NCBI RefSeq assembly: GCF_015637705.1
Contig: NZ_JADOBE010000008.1
Span: forward strand, 1-64,000
DNA from: Pseudomonas sp. N040
Lineage (GTDB): Bacteria; Pseudomonadota; Gammaproteobacteria; Pseudomonadales; Pseudomonadaceae
Direction: 5' to 3'
DNA: 64,000 nucleotides
Under the pieces are notes generated by a model. The model was given only the letters and a program-made list of their open reading frames with translations, did no database searches and was not told the origin of the DNA. Positions within the stretch are counted from its first letter, which is position 1. Each line of letters starts with the position of its first letter. Shown here one piece after another: positions 20,898-28,591 of the stretch. Position numbers and translations under genes: made by a program.

Positions 20898-21819
20898 CGC
20901 ACCTGTGCTGATCACCGGGGGCGCCGGCTTCATCGGCTCCCACCTTGCTGATGCGTTGCTGGCGCAAGGGCTGCGGGTGCGCGTGCTGGACAATCTGTCG
21001 ACAGGCAAACGCAGCAATGTGCCACTGCACGATCCGCGGTTTGAGCTGATCGAGGGCGACGTGGCGGATGGCGCGCTGGTCGCCAGGGCCGTGGCCGGTT
21101 GCCGCGCGGTGGCGCACCTGGCGGCGGTGGCTTCGGTACAGGCATCGGTGGATGATCCGGTGGCGACCCACCAGAGCAACTTCATCGGCACCCTGAATGT
21201 CTGCGAAGCCATGCGTCAGCACGGCGTGAAACGGGTGCTGTTCGCCTCCAGCGCTGCGGTCTATGGCAACAATGGCGAAGGCGTGGCGATTGACGAGGCC
21301 ACTCCGCTGGCGCCGCTGACCCCCTATGCCGCCGACAAGCTGGCCAGTGAGCACTACCTGGATTTCTATCGGCGCCAGCATGGCCTGGAGCCTGCAGTGT
21401 TTCGTTTCTTCAACATCTTCGGCCCGCGTCAGGATCCGTCTTCACCCTATTCCGGGGTTATCAGCATTTTCACCGAGCGGGCGCAGGCCGGGTTGCCGAT
21501 CACGCTGTTCGGGGATGGCGAGCAGACCCGGGATTTTGTCTATGTCGCCGACCTGGTGGCGGTGCTGCTGCAGGCACTGCTCAGGCCGCAGGTGGAGGCT
21601 GGCGCAGTCAATGTTGGCCTGAACCGGGCAACCAGCCTGCTGCAATTGCTGGCGGCCATCGAAAGTCTTCTCGGCCGCTTGCCGCCGGTCAGTCATGTGG
21701 CTGCCCGTCCAGGCGACATCCGCCATTCCCGGGCGGATAACCGTCGCCTGTTGCAACGCTTCCAGCTGCCGGAGCCGACCACCCTGACCGCTGGTCTGCA
21801 GCAACTGCTGGCGCACTGA
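20890..21819 (+). CDS. NAD-dependent sugar-nucleotide epimerase/dehydratase
   Basis: Cytoplasmic extended SDR of the GalE/WbpP type, 309 residues. The Rossmann motif GGAGFIGSH is at residues 9-17; the active-site triad is seen as SSAAVYG (about 120) and YAADK, the YxxxK pair (about 145). It is intact, in contrast to its overlapping upstream partner, so the pair may act as a catalytic plus accessory subunit or on successive steps of cell-surface sugar synthesis. PAO1 has, from memory, a similar gene beside oprG, as here. Confidence 0.85.
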   Translation: MSDAPVLITGGAGFIGSHLADALLAQGLRVRVLDNLSTGKRSNVPLHDPRFELIEGDVADGALVARAVAGCRAVAHLAAVASVQASVDDPVATHQSNFIGTLNVCEAMRQHGVKRVLFASSAAVYGNNGEGVAIDEATPLAPLTPYAADKLASEHYLDFYRRQHGLEPAVFRFFNIFGPRQDPSSPYSGVISIFTERAQAGLPITLFGDGEQTRDFVYVADLVAVLLQALLRPQVEAGAVNVGLNRATSLLQLLAAIESLLGRLPPVSHVAARPGDIRHSRADNRRLLQRFQLPEPTTLTAGLQQLLAH

Positions 21820-21843
21820 GCGCACATTTTCCCAGGCCAGAAA

Positions 21844-21872
21844 CGCAACAGGCGCCTTGCGGCGCCTGTGCG
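21844..21872 (-). terminator. Hairpin between the epimerase gene and ompW
   Basis: A 9-bp perfect stem (ACAGGCGCC at 21848-21856, GGCGCCTGT at 21861-21869) with a TTGC loop lies between the convergent genes. The minus-strand side is followed by GCGTTT, the plus side by no T run, so it fits ompW better. Confidence 0.65.
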
Positions 21873-21888
21873 ATGAAGCCTGTGGCGA

Positions 21889-22587
21889 TCAGAACTTGTA
21901 GCCGACACCGACCATGTAGACCCATGGGTCGATGGTGACGTCAACGGAGGTCTTGAGGCCTGGAGCCAAGGCAGAAGGGCCATCCATGGTGGCTGTGGTA
22001 TCGATATCGATGTACCAGACGGCAGCGTTCAGCAGGACATTGTCGGTTATCAGGTAATCCATACCCAGCTGGCCGGCAACTCCCCAAGAGTCATCCAGCT
22101 CCAGATTGCTAAAGCCCAAGGCTTCGTACTGCGAGCTCAGGTCTTCGTCGAAGAAGGTGGTGTAGTTCACGCCAATGCCGGCATAGGGCTGAAACTTGGA
22201 CGCCGGATCCATTGGGTAGTACTGCAATGACAGGGTTGGCGGCAGGTGCGAAACATCCGCGACCTTCCCGTTTAATGGGCCTCCCAGGAAAGTACTATTT
22301 TTTACTTTTACTTCATGGGTGAAGGGTGTGGCGGCCAGCAGTTCAAGACCCAAATGGTCTTGCAGCATGAACGCAAAAGTCAGGCCGAGCTGAGTGTCAC
22401 TTCCGACTGTGACATCACCGCCACCAGGCAGATCAGCGCCGTTTACAGAAATATTCCCACTGCTGTCATTAGGGCTAACAGTCGCCGCACCGGCGCGAAC
22501 AATTACATCGCCTTCCTTGTAGGCATGAGCCAGTGGCGAAACCAGTGCTGCAGCCAGCAGCGAGACGGCGAAAATGGACTTGCGCAT
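21889..22587 (-). CDS. ompW: OmpW/OprG-family outer-membrane protein
   Basis: Eight-stranded outer-membrane beta-barrel that lets small hydrophobic molecules cross. The ATG at 22587 follows GGGAG and gives 232 residues with a clear signal peptide (MRKSIFAVSLLAAALVSPLAHA). It ends in the aromatic outer-membrane signature VGYKF. The family motif around PPTLSLQYYP is present. The P. aeruginosa counterpart OprG is induced without oxygen through ANR, and an ANR-type box lies upstream here (22656-22669). Confidence 0.94.
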   Translation of the reverse strand: MRKSIFAVSLLAAALVSPLAHAYKEGDVIVRAGAATVSPNDSSGNISVNGADLPGGGDVTVGSDTQLGLTFAFMLQDHLGLELLAATPFTHEVKVKNSTFLGGPLNGKVADVSHLPPTLSLQYYPMDPASKFQPYAGIGVNYTTFFDEDLSSQYEALGFSNLELDDSWGVAGQLGMDYLITDNVLLNAAVWYIDIDTTATMDGPSALAPGLKTSVDVTIDPWVYMVGVGYKF

Positions 22588-22625
22588 GAGAAACTCCCGA
22601 TGGGTCATTAATAATGTTGGCAGAC

Positions 22626-22669
22626 ATGATACTAAATGCTTCAGCGGGGTACTTCTTGATCCAGCTCAA
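22626..22669 (-). promoter_or_regulatory. ANR/FNR-type box and -10 region of ompW
   Basis: The plus strand reads TTGAT-CCAG-CTCAA at 22656-22669, 9 of 10 matches to TTGAT-N4-ATCAA. On the minus strand a -10 candidate TAGTAT lies at 22634-22629, with a start site near 22622. The box centre would then be at about -40.5, the class II position where FNR/ANR activates. Confidence 0.65.
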
Positions 22670-22703
22670 TGGAATCTGATCTGCCCTGCCAGGTCCGTTG
22701 AAC

Positions 22704-23225
22704 TTACTCGGCAGCCTGCTGGTAGGGGTATACGTCTTCGGCAGTCATCTGGTAACCGGCTTCGGCCAGTTCGCTGCTCGCCGCCTCGACCTCAAGCGGG
22801 CCCTGAATCCAGAACGGCTCGTAGAGCGCATCCAGTTGCACGCCTTGCGGGTATTTGACCAGCACGATCTGGTTGGATGGCGGTGGTGGTACGTGGATGC
22901 AGGCGCCGAAGAACGGCACCAGCAGGAAGTCGGTCACCTTGCCGTCATCGGTGACTTCCAGCGGGACTACATAGCCGGGCAGCTTGACCCGCTGACCGCC
23001 CAGAGCCTTTACCACCGGGGCGGCCGGGGATTGCTGTGCAACGGCTGGCGCCATCTCCGCCGAAAGGGTATCGCCCAGCTTGGCCAGGTCGTGGATGGGC
23101 GCGCCCTGCATCTCCTGCGGCGCAGCATCGGCAGGAATCATTTCGTTCCAGGTCAGCTCGCGCACCTCAGCTGCCCACAGGGGGCTGGAGGAGAGAAGCA
23201 ACAAGATCAGCAGGCGGCGCAACAT
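22704..23225 (-). CDS. DUF3299 periplasmic protein
   Basis: Small exported protein of unknown biochemical function, 173 residues. The ATG at 23225 was preferred over a GTG at 23237 because GAGG lies 6 bases before it; it opens with a signal peptide (MLRRLLILLLLSSSPLWAA). The DUF3299 core includes KLPGYVVPLEV and FFGACIHVPPPPSNQ, whose Cys and His could bind a metal. It is the last gene of a four-gene operon with an ABC transporter and a His-rich protein, behind a Zur-like box, so a part in zinc acquisition is inferred. Confidence 0.85.
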   Translation of the reverse strand: MLRRLLILLLLSSSPLWAAEVRELTWNEMIPADAAPQEMQGAPIHDLAKLGDTLSAEMAPAVAQQSPAAPVVKALGGQRVKLPGYVVPLEVTDDGKVTDFLLVPFFGACIHVPPPPSNQIVLVKYPQGVQLDALYEPFWIQGPLEVEAASSELAEAGYQMTAEDVYPYQQAAE

Positions 23226-23233
23226 ACAGAACC

Positions 23234-24496
23234 TCACAGGCGAATCGAAAGACCATCGGACAGCGACTGACGGTAGGCGCGCCAGGCAGGCAGGCTACCC
23301 ATCAGCAAGGCGGCCGCAAGGATAGCGCCAAGCAGCGACCACTCATAGCTGCTCGGCAGCCGCAGCGGCAGGTAGAGCCCGTAGTTGGCCTGCACGTAGC
23401 CCTGGCTGGCGCTGATGCCCAGGTACAGCAGCAACAGGCCAAGCAGAATTCCCGCCAGTGCCAGGCTGAAAGCCTCCAGCACCAGCAGGCTGGCGATATG
23501 CCAGGGGCGGGCGCCGACCGAGCGCAGGATGGCCATCTCGCGGCGGCGCTCGTTGAGGCTGGTGAGGATCGCCGTGAGCATGCCGATCAGGCCCGTCAGC
23601 ACCACAAACAGCGAGACCACGAACAGCGCCTTTTCCGCGGTGCCCATCAGGCTCCAGAGTTCCTGCAAGGCAACCCCGGGCAGGATCGCTTGCAGCGGCT
23701 CGCCGCTGAACTCGTTGATCTGCCGTTGCACGGCAAAGGTGGCAACCTTGCTGTTCAGCCCCAGCAGTACTGCGGTGATGGCTGTCGGCTGCAGGCCCAT
23801 GGCGCGCGCCTGTTCGGCACTGACGCGCCCTGCGCCCTGTGCCGGCATGCCGTTCTGCCAGTCGACATGCAGGGCGTGCATGCCGGCCAGGGAAATATGC
23901 AGGGTGCGGTCAACCGGCGTGCCGGTGCGCGCCAGAATGCCGCTGACGCGAAACGGCTTGTCGTCATGCTTGCTCAGGCTGACCTCGCTGACACCATGCG
24001 CCAGCACCAGCTCCTGCCCCAGCTGGTAGTTCAGTGCTGCCGCTACTTCGGCGCCCAGTACCACGTCGAACAGGTCTGCGAAAGGTTTGCCCTGTGCCAG
24101 TTGCAGGGCTTGGCCGCGGCCATATTGGTAGTGTTCGAAATAGCCGGTATCCGTGCCCATGACCCGGTAGCCACGGTGAGAGTCGCCGAGCGAAATCGGG
24201 ATCGCCCATTTCACCTTGGGGTTATCCGCCAGCCATTCAAAACTGCTCCAGCGAATATTGTTGGTGGCATTGCCAATGCGAAAGACCGAATAGAGCAGCA
24301 GATTGACCGAGCCAGAGCGTGCTCCGACGATCAGGTCGGTGCCGCTGATGGTGCTGGCGAAACTGCTGCGGGCTTCGGTTCTGACGCGCTCAACGGCCAG
24401 CAGCAGGCACACGGAGAGGGCGATCGCCAGTGCGGTAAGCAAGGTGGTGAAGCGGCGGTTGTTCAGGCTCGCCAGGGCCAGGCGCAAGAGGAACAT
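23234..24496 (-). CDS. ABC transporter permease, FtsX/MacB type
   Basis: Inner-membrane permease of 420 residues. It has one N-terminal membrane segment (about 17-37), a large periplasmic domain, and three C-terminal segments with the FtsX signature LNERRREMAILRSVGARP at about residue 315. It pairs with the ATPase whose stop lies 1 base upstream. Such permeases often move lipoproteins or act mechanically rather than carry ions; with the flanking DUF2796 and DUF3299 proteins it is inferred to serve metal homeostasis. Confidence 0.9.
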   Translation of the reverse strand: MFLLRLALASLNNRRFTTLLTALAIALSVCLLLAVERVRTEARSSFASTISGTDLIVGARSGSVNLLLYSVFRIGNATNNIRWSSFEWLADNPKVKWAIPISLGDSHRGYRVMGTDTGYFEHYQYGRGQALQLAQGKPFADLFDVVLGAEVAAALNYQLGQELVLAHGVSEVSLSKHDDKPFRVSGILARTGTPVDRTLHISLAGMHALHVDWQNGMPAQGAGRVSAEQARAMGLQPTAITAVLLGLNSKVATFAVQRQINEFSGEPLQAILPGVALQELWSLMGTAEKALFVVSLFVVLTGLIGMLTAILTSLNERRREMAILRSVGARPWHIASLLVLEAFSLALAGILLGLLLLYLGISASQGYVQANYGLYLPLRLPSSYEWSLLGAILAAALLMGSLPAWRAYRQSLSDGLSIRL

Positions 24497-24497
24497 G

Positions 24498-25205
24498 TCA
24501 TTGCTCCGGCGCGCGGCTGGCGCGGTTCAGGTCGCTCAGCGACAGGCTGTGATCGAACAGCGGGGCCAGGCTCTGGTCATGGCTGACGAACAGCAGGCTG
24601 GCACCGGCCTCGCGGCATTCGGCGAACAGCAGCTGGAGGAAGGTCTCGCGGCTGTCAGCGTCGAGTGCCGAGGTTGGTTCATCGGCAATCACCAGTTCCG
24701 GTTGGCCAATCAGCGCACGCGCCGCGGCCACGCGCTGCTGTTGGCCGATGGAGAGTGCGTCGGCACGGCGTTGCAGCAGCTCGTGACGAATCCCCAGGTG
24801 TGCCAGCAGCACAGTGGCAGCCTGCTCGACACTGCCGTGGCGCTGGCTCGCCCGCTGGGCGCGGCTGGCAGAAAAACGGCAGGGCAGCGCGACGTTTTCC
24901 AGTACCGGCAGGAAGGGCAGCAGGTTGAACTGCTGGAAGATGTAGCCGGTGTGGTCAACCCGGAAGCGGTCGCGCGCGCTGGCTGACAGTTTGCCCAGTT
25001 CGGTGCCCAGCAGTTTTACGCTGCCGCGGCTGGGTTGCTGTACACCGCTCAGCAGGCCGAGCAGGGTGGTCTTGCCGCTGCCGCTCGGGCCCTTGAGAAA
25101 CAGGCTGGCGCCGCGCTTCAGGGTGAAGGCGGGGATGTCCAGCAACTCGGGCTGGCCCGGCCAGGTAAAACCCAGGTTGGTAATTTCGATCAGGGCTGGC
25201 GACAT
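24498..25205 (-). CDS. ABC transporter ATP-binding protein, LolD/MacB type
   Basis: Cytoplasmic ATPase of 235 residues. The ATG at 25205 (MSPALIEITNLGFTWPGQPE) was chosen over a longer frame because family members begin here. Walker A GPSGSGKTTLL is near residue 37, the signature LSIGQQQRV near 140 (a variant of LSGGQ), Walker B ELVIADEPTSALD near 160 and the switch histidine in FVSHD. It drives the adjacent permease; gene order DUF2796-ATPase-permease-DUF3299 matches PAO1 PA4063-PA4066 as I recall it. Confidence 0.92.
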   Translation of the reverse strand: MSPALIEITNLGFTWPGQPELLDIPAFTLKRGASLFLKGPSGSGKTTLLGLLSGVQQPSRGSVKLLGTELGKLSASARDRFRVDHTGYIFQQFNLLPFLPVLENVALPCRFSASRAQRASQRHGSVEQAATVLLAHLGIRHELLQRRADALSIGQQQRVAAARALIGQPELVIADEPTSALDADSRETFLQLLFAECREAGASLLFVSHDQSLAPLFDHSLSLSDLNRASRAPEQ

Positions 25206-25316
25206 GGTGATCCAGGGGGCGGGTAGATGCCGACAGCATAGGGAGGATTGCCTGGCTTGTCGGCGGGATTCAGCAGGGCGCTCGAGGCGCACGCGCTTCG
25301 GCAGTGTAGGTTGGTG

Positions 25317-25871
25317 TCAGAAGTCGATGGCCGGCGAGTCTGCGCTCAGTTCGGCACCTTTCTGGCCGCTCGGACCGATCAGCTGCACGACGATGGCCGT
25401 GGTCCCCGGGAATTGCCTGAACAGTGGCGCCAGGCTGATCGAGGTCAGGGCCTCGGGCGCGCTGCAGGTCAGGGCGTAGTCGGCAGCAATATCGTTATGA
25501 GCCAGCCCTTCCACAGTGGCGGGCCCCCCGTCATGTTCCGCATGGCCGAACAGCGGGCTCTCGACCTCGACCTTGTGCACTGTGCAGGCGGCGCCTGGCG
25601 GCAGGCTGAACAGTTGCAGCGGCTGCTCCAGAACAGCGCGTGCCGCCGCAACGCTGGCCAGATCTGCTGGGCTGCTGGGCGCGTGCTCAAAGCCGAGGAT
25701 GTTCATCGCCGGACTTTCCAGCTCAATCTCCAGCGTGTTGCCGTCCAGTGCCAGGTTGAGGCTGGCAACGCCATGCTGGTGTTTGTCCAGGCTGCCGTGC
25801 TGGTGGTCGTCAGCCACTGCCGCCGCCAGGGGCAGCAGGGTTAAAGGCAGGGCGAGGAGAAGGGTGCGCAT
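25317..25871 (-). CDS. DUF2796 periplasmic His-rich protein (putative zinc binder)
   Basis: Exported protein of 184 residues. The ATG at 25871 follows a strong GGAGG site and opens with a signal peptide (MRTLLLALPLTLLPLAAAVA). The mature N-terminus DDHQHGSLDKHQHG has four histidines in two HxH pairs, and another cluster GHAEHDGG comes later, as expected of a periplasmic zinc ligand donor. It is first gene of the operon, 20 bases downstream of a Zur-like palindrome. Zinc binding is inferred from composition and context. Confidence 0.87.
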   Translation of the reverse strand: MRTLLLALPLTLLPLAAAVADDHQHGSLDKHQHGVASLNLALDGNTLEIELESPAMNILGFEHAPSSPADLASVAAARAVLEQPLQLFSLPPGAACTVHKVEVESPLFGHAEHDGGPATVEGLAHNDIAADYALTCSAPEALTSISLAPLFRQFPGTTAIVVQLIGPSGQKGAELSADSPAIDF

Positions 25872-25890
25872 GAGAGCCTCCGCGATTGAT

Positions 25891-25907
25891 TTGTTATGTT
25901 GTAACAA
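25891..25907 (-). promoter_or_regulatory. Putative Zur operator
   Basis: The palindrome TTGTTA-TGTTG-TAACAA has 6-bp perfect half-sites and resembles the gammaproteobacterial Zur consensus (GTTAT...ATAAC). It lies 20-36 bases before the DUF2796 start, where a repressor would block transcription of the zinc operon. Confidence 0.6.
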
Positions 25908-25976
25908 GTTGGCGAAGGGCGGGCAAGCGGACGCTGTCCGTTCCCGCCGGGCCAGTGGCGGAATTCGCTAGCTTCC

Positions 25977-26849
25977 TCAGTAGATGGCCTGGTACAGCTT
26001 GCGCCGGTAGCTGGTCACCAGCGGATGCGCGTTGCCCAGCAGGTCGAATACCTGCAACAGGGTCTTGTGCGGCAGGCCGTCGGCATAGCTGCGGTTGCGC
26101 ACGAACAGGCGCAGCAGGGCGTCCAGCGCCGGCTCGTATTGCTGGCGGGCCAGCTGGTGAATCGCCAGCTGATAGGCGGCCTCGTCATCTTCGCCGTTCT
26201 GCGCCAGGCGCGACTTGAGCAAGGCAGCTTCCGGCAGGCTGTTGACCTGGCGCAGGAAGGTCAGTTGCGCGCGGGCTGCCGCCAGCTCTGGCTTGTGCGC
26301 ATCGCCCTTGACCGCATGCAGCACGGTCTCGGCTTCACCCAGCGCGCCGCGTTCGGCCAGGCAGCGGGCATACAGGATCAGCGCCGCCGCGTTTTCGTTG
26401 TCTTCGCTGAGGCAGTCTTTCAGCACGCGCTCGGCGTCACCGATACGGCCTTCGCCGAACAGTGCCCGGGCGCTTTCCAGCGGGTCGGCGGCCACCGGCG
26501 GTGGCTCGGCCACATGCGGCTGCAGCAGGGCGCGAATCGCCGATTCCGGCTGCGCGCCGGAAAAGCCGTCCACCGGCTGGCCATTCTTGAACAGCACCAC
26601 GGTCGGCAGGCTGCGAATGCCGAAGCGCATGACGATGTCCTGTTCGATGTCACAGTTGACCTTGGCCAACAGCAGCTCGCCGCGATAACCCTCGGTAATC
26701 TGCGCCAGCAGCGGCATCAGCGCCTTGCACGGGGCGCACCAGTCGGCCCAGAAATCCACCAGTACCGGCTTGTGGAAGGAGTTCTCGATGACCAGCTGTT
26801 CGAAGCTGGCGCTACCGGAGATGTCGAAAATGTAAGGGCAGTCGCTCAT
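25977..26849 (-). CDS. Thioredoxin-TPR protein, CnoX (YbbN)-like
   Basis: Cytoplasmic protein of 290 residues joining a thioredoxin fold (1-110) with a TPR region (about 120-290). The active site is WCAPC with Cys38 and Cys41, so it may be redox-active; E. coli CnoX lacks this pair (SXXC), whereas some other bacteria keep CXXC. CnoX holds proteins under bleach stress and passes them to GroEL. The ATG at 26849 (MSDCPYIFDISG) follows GAG-rich DNA. It is transcribed alone or with the methyltransferase gene upstream. Confidence 0.88.
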   Translation of the reverse strand: MSDCPYIFDISGSASFEQLVIENSFHKPVLVDFWADWCAPCKALMPLLAQITEGYRGELLLAKVNCDIEQDIVMRFGIRSLPTVVLFKNGQPVDGFSGAQPESAIRALLQPHVAEPPPVAADPLESARALFGEGRIGDAERVLKDCLSEDNENAAALILYARCLAERGALGEAETVLHAVKGDAHKPELAAARAQLTFLRQVNSLPEAALLKSRLAQNGEDDEAAYQLAIHQLARQQYEPALDALLRLFVRNRSYADGLPHKTLLQVFDLLGNAHPLVTSYRRKLYQAIY

Positions 26850-26892
26850 GTGAGGTCTCGTTGTGCGCAATCGTTGCGACTATAAATGCGGG

Positions 26893-26921
26893 CGCCGCCG
26901 GCTGGATACAAGTCGGCGGCG
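26893..26921 (-). terminator. Possible terminator after the methyltransferase gene
   Basis: An 8-bp GC stem (CGCCGCCG at 26893-26900, CGGCGGCG at 26914-26921) with a 13-base loop begins just past the methyltransferase stop on the minus strand. The tail (GCATTTATAG) is only weakly T-rich. Confidence 0.4.
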
Positions 26922-26924
26922 GTT

Positions 26925-27578
26925 TCAGCGCCGCGCCTGGTACAGGCTGACGTGGCGAAATTCGGCCGGCTCGCCAAGGTCCGGCCAGGTTCTGGCATGC
27001 AGCATCTGCAGCCGGGTGTACAGCGGATGCTGGAAATCGCGGACCCGCGAGTCGGCCACCAGCGCGGCGCGGCCACGGCTGAGAAACTGGTCGAGCAGCG
27101 GCAGGTTGGCGCGGTCATACAGCACGTCGGCGACGATGATCAGATCGAAGCGATCCTCTTCGGCGAAGAAGTCGGCGCTGTAGCCGAGCGTGACCCGGTT
27201 CAGTTCGGCATTCGCCCGGCAGGCCGCCAGCGCCAGCGGATCGAGGTCGCAAGCCACCACTTCCGCTGCGCCGGCCTTGGCCGCGGCAATGGCAACCACC
27301 CCGGAGCCGGCGCCGAAGTCGAGCACGCGCAGGCCGCGGACCTGCTGCGGTTGGTCGGCAATCCAGCGCGCCAGTGCCAGCCCGCTGGCCCAGCAGAAAC
27401 ACCAGTAGGGCGGCGCGGCAAGAATGCGCCGGGTTTCGTCCGGGTCGAAGGCGCGGTCCATGTTGTCGATGTCGATCAGCCAGAGCTGCAGGTCGGTACC
27501 CGGCAGATGCTGTGCGCTCAGGCGCGCGTCACCGAGCAGCTGCCGAAGTGGCAGGCTCAGGCTGGGCGGCGCGGTCAT
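26925..27578 (-). CDS. Class I SAM-dependent methyltransferase (COG3897-like)
   Basis: Cytoplasmic methyltransferase of 217 residues, likely acting on a protein. The SAM-binding motif I is VLDFGAGSGVVAIAAAK (about residue 83) and the post-I acidic loop is VVACDLDPLAL. The downstream DVLYD matches the D-x-x-Y/F motif of the lysine methyltransferase family that includes ETF-beta methyltransferase. The ATG at 27578 overlaps the stop of the upstream lipoprotein gene by 4 bases. Substrate unknown; it is not PrmA, which is longer. Confidence 0.82.
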   Translation of the reverse strand: MTAPPSLSLPLRQLLGDARLSAQHLPGTDLQLWLIDIDNMDRAFDPDETRRILAAPPYWCFCWASGLALARWIADQPQQVRGLRVLDFGAGSGVVAIAAAKAGAAEVVACDLDPLALAACRANAELNRVTLGYSADFFAEEDRFDLIIVADVLYDRANLPLLDQFLSRGRAALVADSRVRDFQHPLYTRLQMLHARTWPDLGEPAEFRHVSLYQARR

Positions 27579-28009
27579 GGCGCCCTGACCAGCTGCAGCG
27601 CGCCCAGATGGCTGCTCTGCAGCGAGGCCAGGGGCTGGCCCGGCAGGCGCTGCACCAGTTGGCCGGACAGGCTGACGCGGGCGCGCAATTGCGGGCGCAG
27701 GTCGGCCGGCAGGGTGTCGTGGGAAAAACCCAGGGTAAACGGCAAGGGCTGCCCGGTGCCGGTCAGCGTGCTGCTGGCCAGCAGTGCCTGCGGCCGGCCT
27801 TTCGCGTCGACCAGCAGCAGCGCCAGTTCGACCACGCTGCCGGCCGGTGGCGTCAGCAGGGAGCCGCTCAGCTGGAAGCGCGTAACAGCGGCAGGTGGGG
27901 CGACCGCTAGCGTGGCGACTGCGGGTGCGGGCATTGGCGCCGCAGGCGCGGGCGCGGACGAACAGCCGGGCAGCAGGCAGCTGAGGAGGATCAGGGGCAC
28001 GAGGCGCAT
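27575..28009 (-). CDS. YbaY/YscW-type lipoprotein
   Basis: Predicted lipoprotein of 144 residues, with lipobox LLPGC at Cys16, then a Pro/Ala-rich linker and a single beta-sandwich domain. The pattern (FQLSGSLLTPPAGSVVELALLLVD; LPFTLGF; LRPQLRARVSLSGQL, each shown in part) resembles E. coli YbaY. Function of that family is not established. The ATG at 28009 lies after AGGA. Its stop overlaps the methyltransferase start, so the two form an operon divergent from nrdR. Confidence 0.78.
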   Translation of the reverse strand: MRLVPLILLSCLLPGCSSAPAPAAPMPAPAVATLAVAPPAAVTRFQLSGSLLTPPAGSVVELALLLVDAKGRPQALLASSTLTGTGQPLPFTLGFSHDTLPADLRPQLRARVSLSGQLVQRLPGQPLASLQSSHLGALQLVRAP

Positions 28010-28126
28010 GGGCAATTCCTGCAGGCAGATGGGCGAAACCCGCGCCTGTATAGCGCAAAGTCGCTGGCTTGTCTTGCCTGCGTGATGCGCTCTACCATGA
28101 GCTCCCGCCCTCAGCAGTAAACCGCC

Positions 28127-28591
28127 ATGCATTGTCCCTTCTGTGGTGCCCATGACACCAAGGTTATCGATTCGCGCCTGGTTGCCGAAGGCGATCAGGT
28201 GCGCCGGCGGCGTGAATGCATGGCCTGCGAGGAGCGCTTCACCACCTTCGAGACCGCCGAACTGGTCATGCCGCGGCTGATCAAGTCCGACGGCAGCCGC
28301 CAGCCGTTCGACGAAGACAAGCTGCGTGCCGGCATGCAGCGGGCGCTGGAGAAGCGCCCGGTGAGCATCGAGCGCTTGGAGGAGGCGATCGCGCATATCA
28401 AGCACCAGCTGCGCGCCACCGGCGAACGCGAGATCAAGTCCCGGGTGCTTGGCGAGCTGGTGATGGTTGAGCTGCAGAAACTCGATGAAGTCGCCTATAT
28501 CCGGTTTGCCTCGGTGTACCGGCGTTTCCAGGATCTCAACGAGTTCCGCGAAGAAATCGACCGCCTGTCCCGCGAGCCGGCCAAGCCATGA
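28127..28591 (+). CDS. nrdR: Transcriptional repressor NrdR
   Basis: ATP-cone regulator of ribonucleotide reductase genes. It has 154 residues. The zinc ribbon uses Cys3, Cys6, Cys31 and Cys34 (HCPFCG and ECMACEERF), and the ATP-cone spans about 46-136 ([19 protein letters not shown]). The stop overlaps ribD by 4 bases, a common Pseudomonas pairing that links dNTP and riboflavin genes by position. Confidence 0.96.
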   Translation: MHCPFCGAHDTKVIDSRLVAEGDQVRRRRECMACEERFTTFETAELVMPRLIKSDGSRQPFDEDKLRAGMQRALEKRPVSIERLEEAIAHIKHQLRATGEREIKSRVLGELVMVELQKLDEVAYIRFASVYRRFQDLNEFREEIDRLSREPAKP

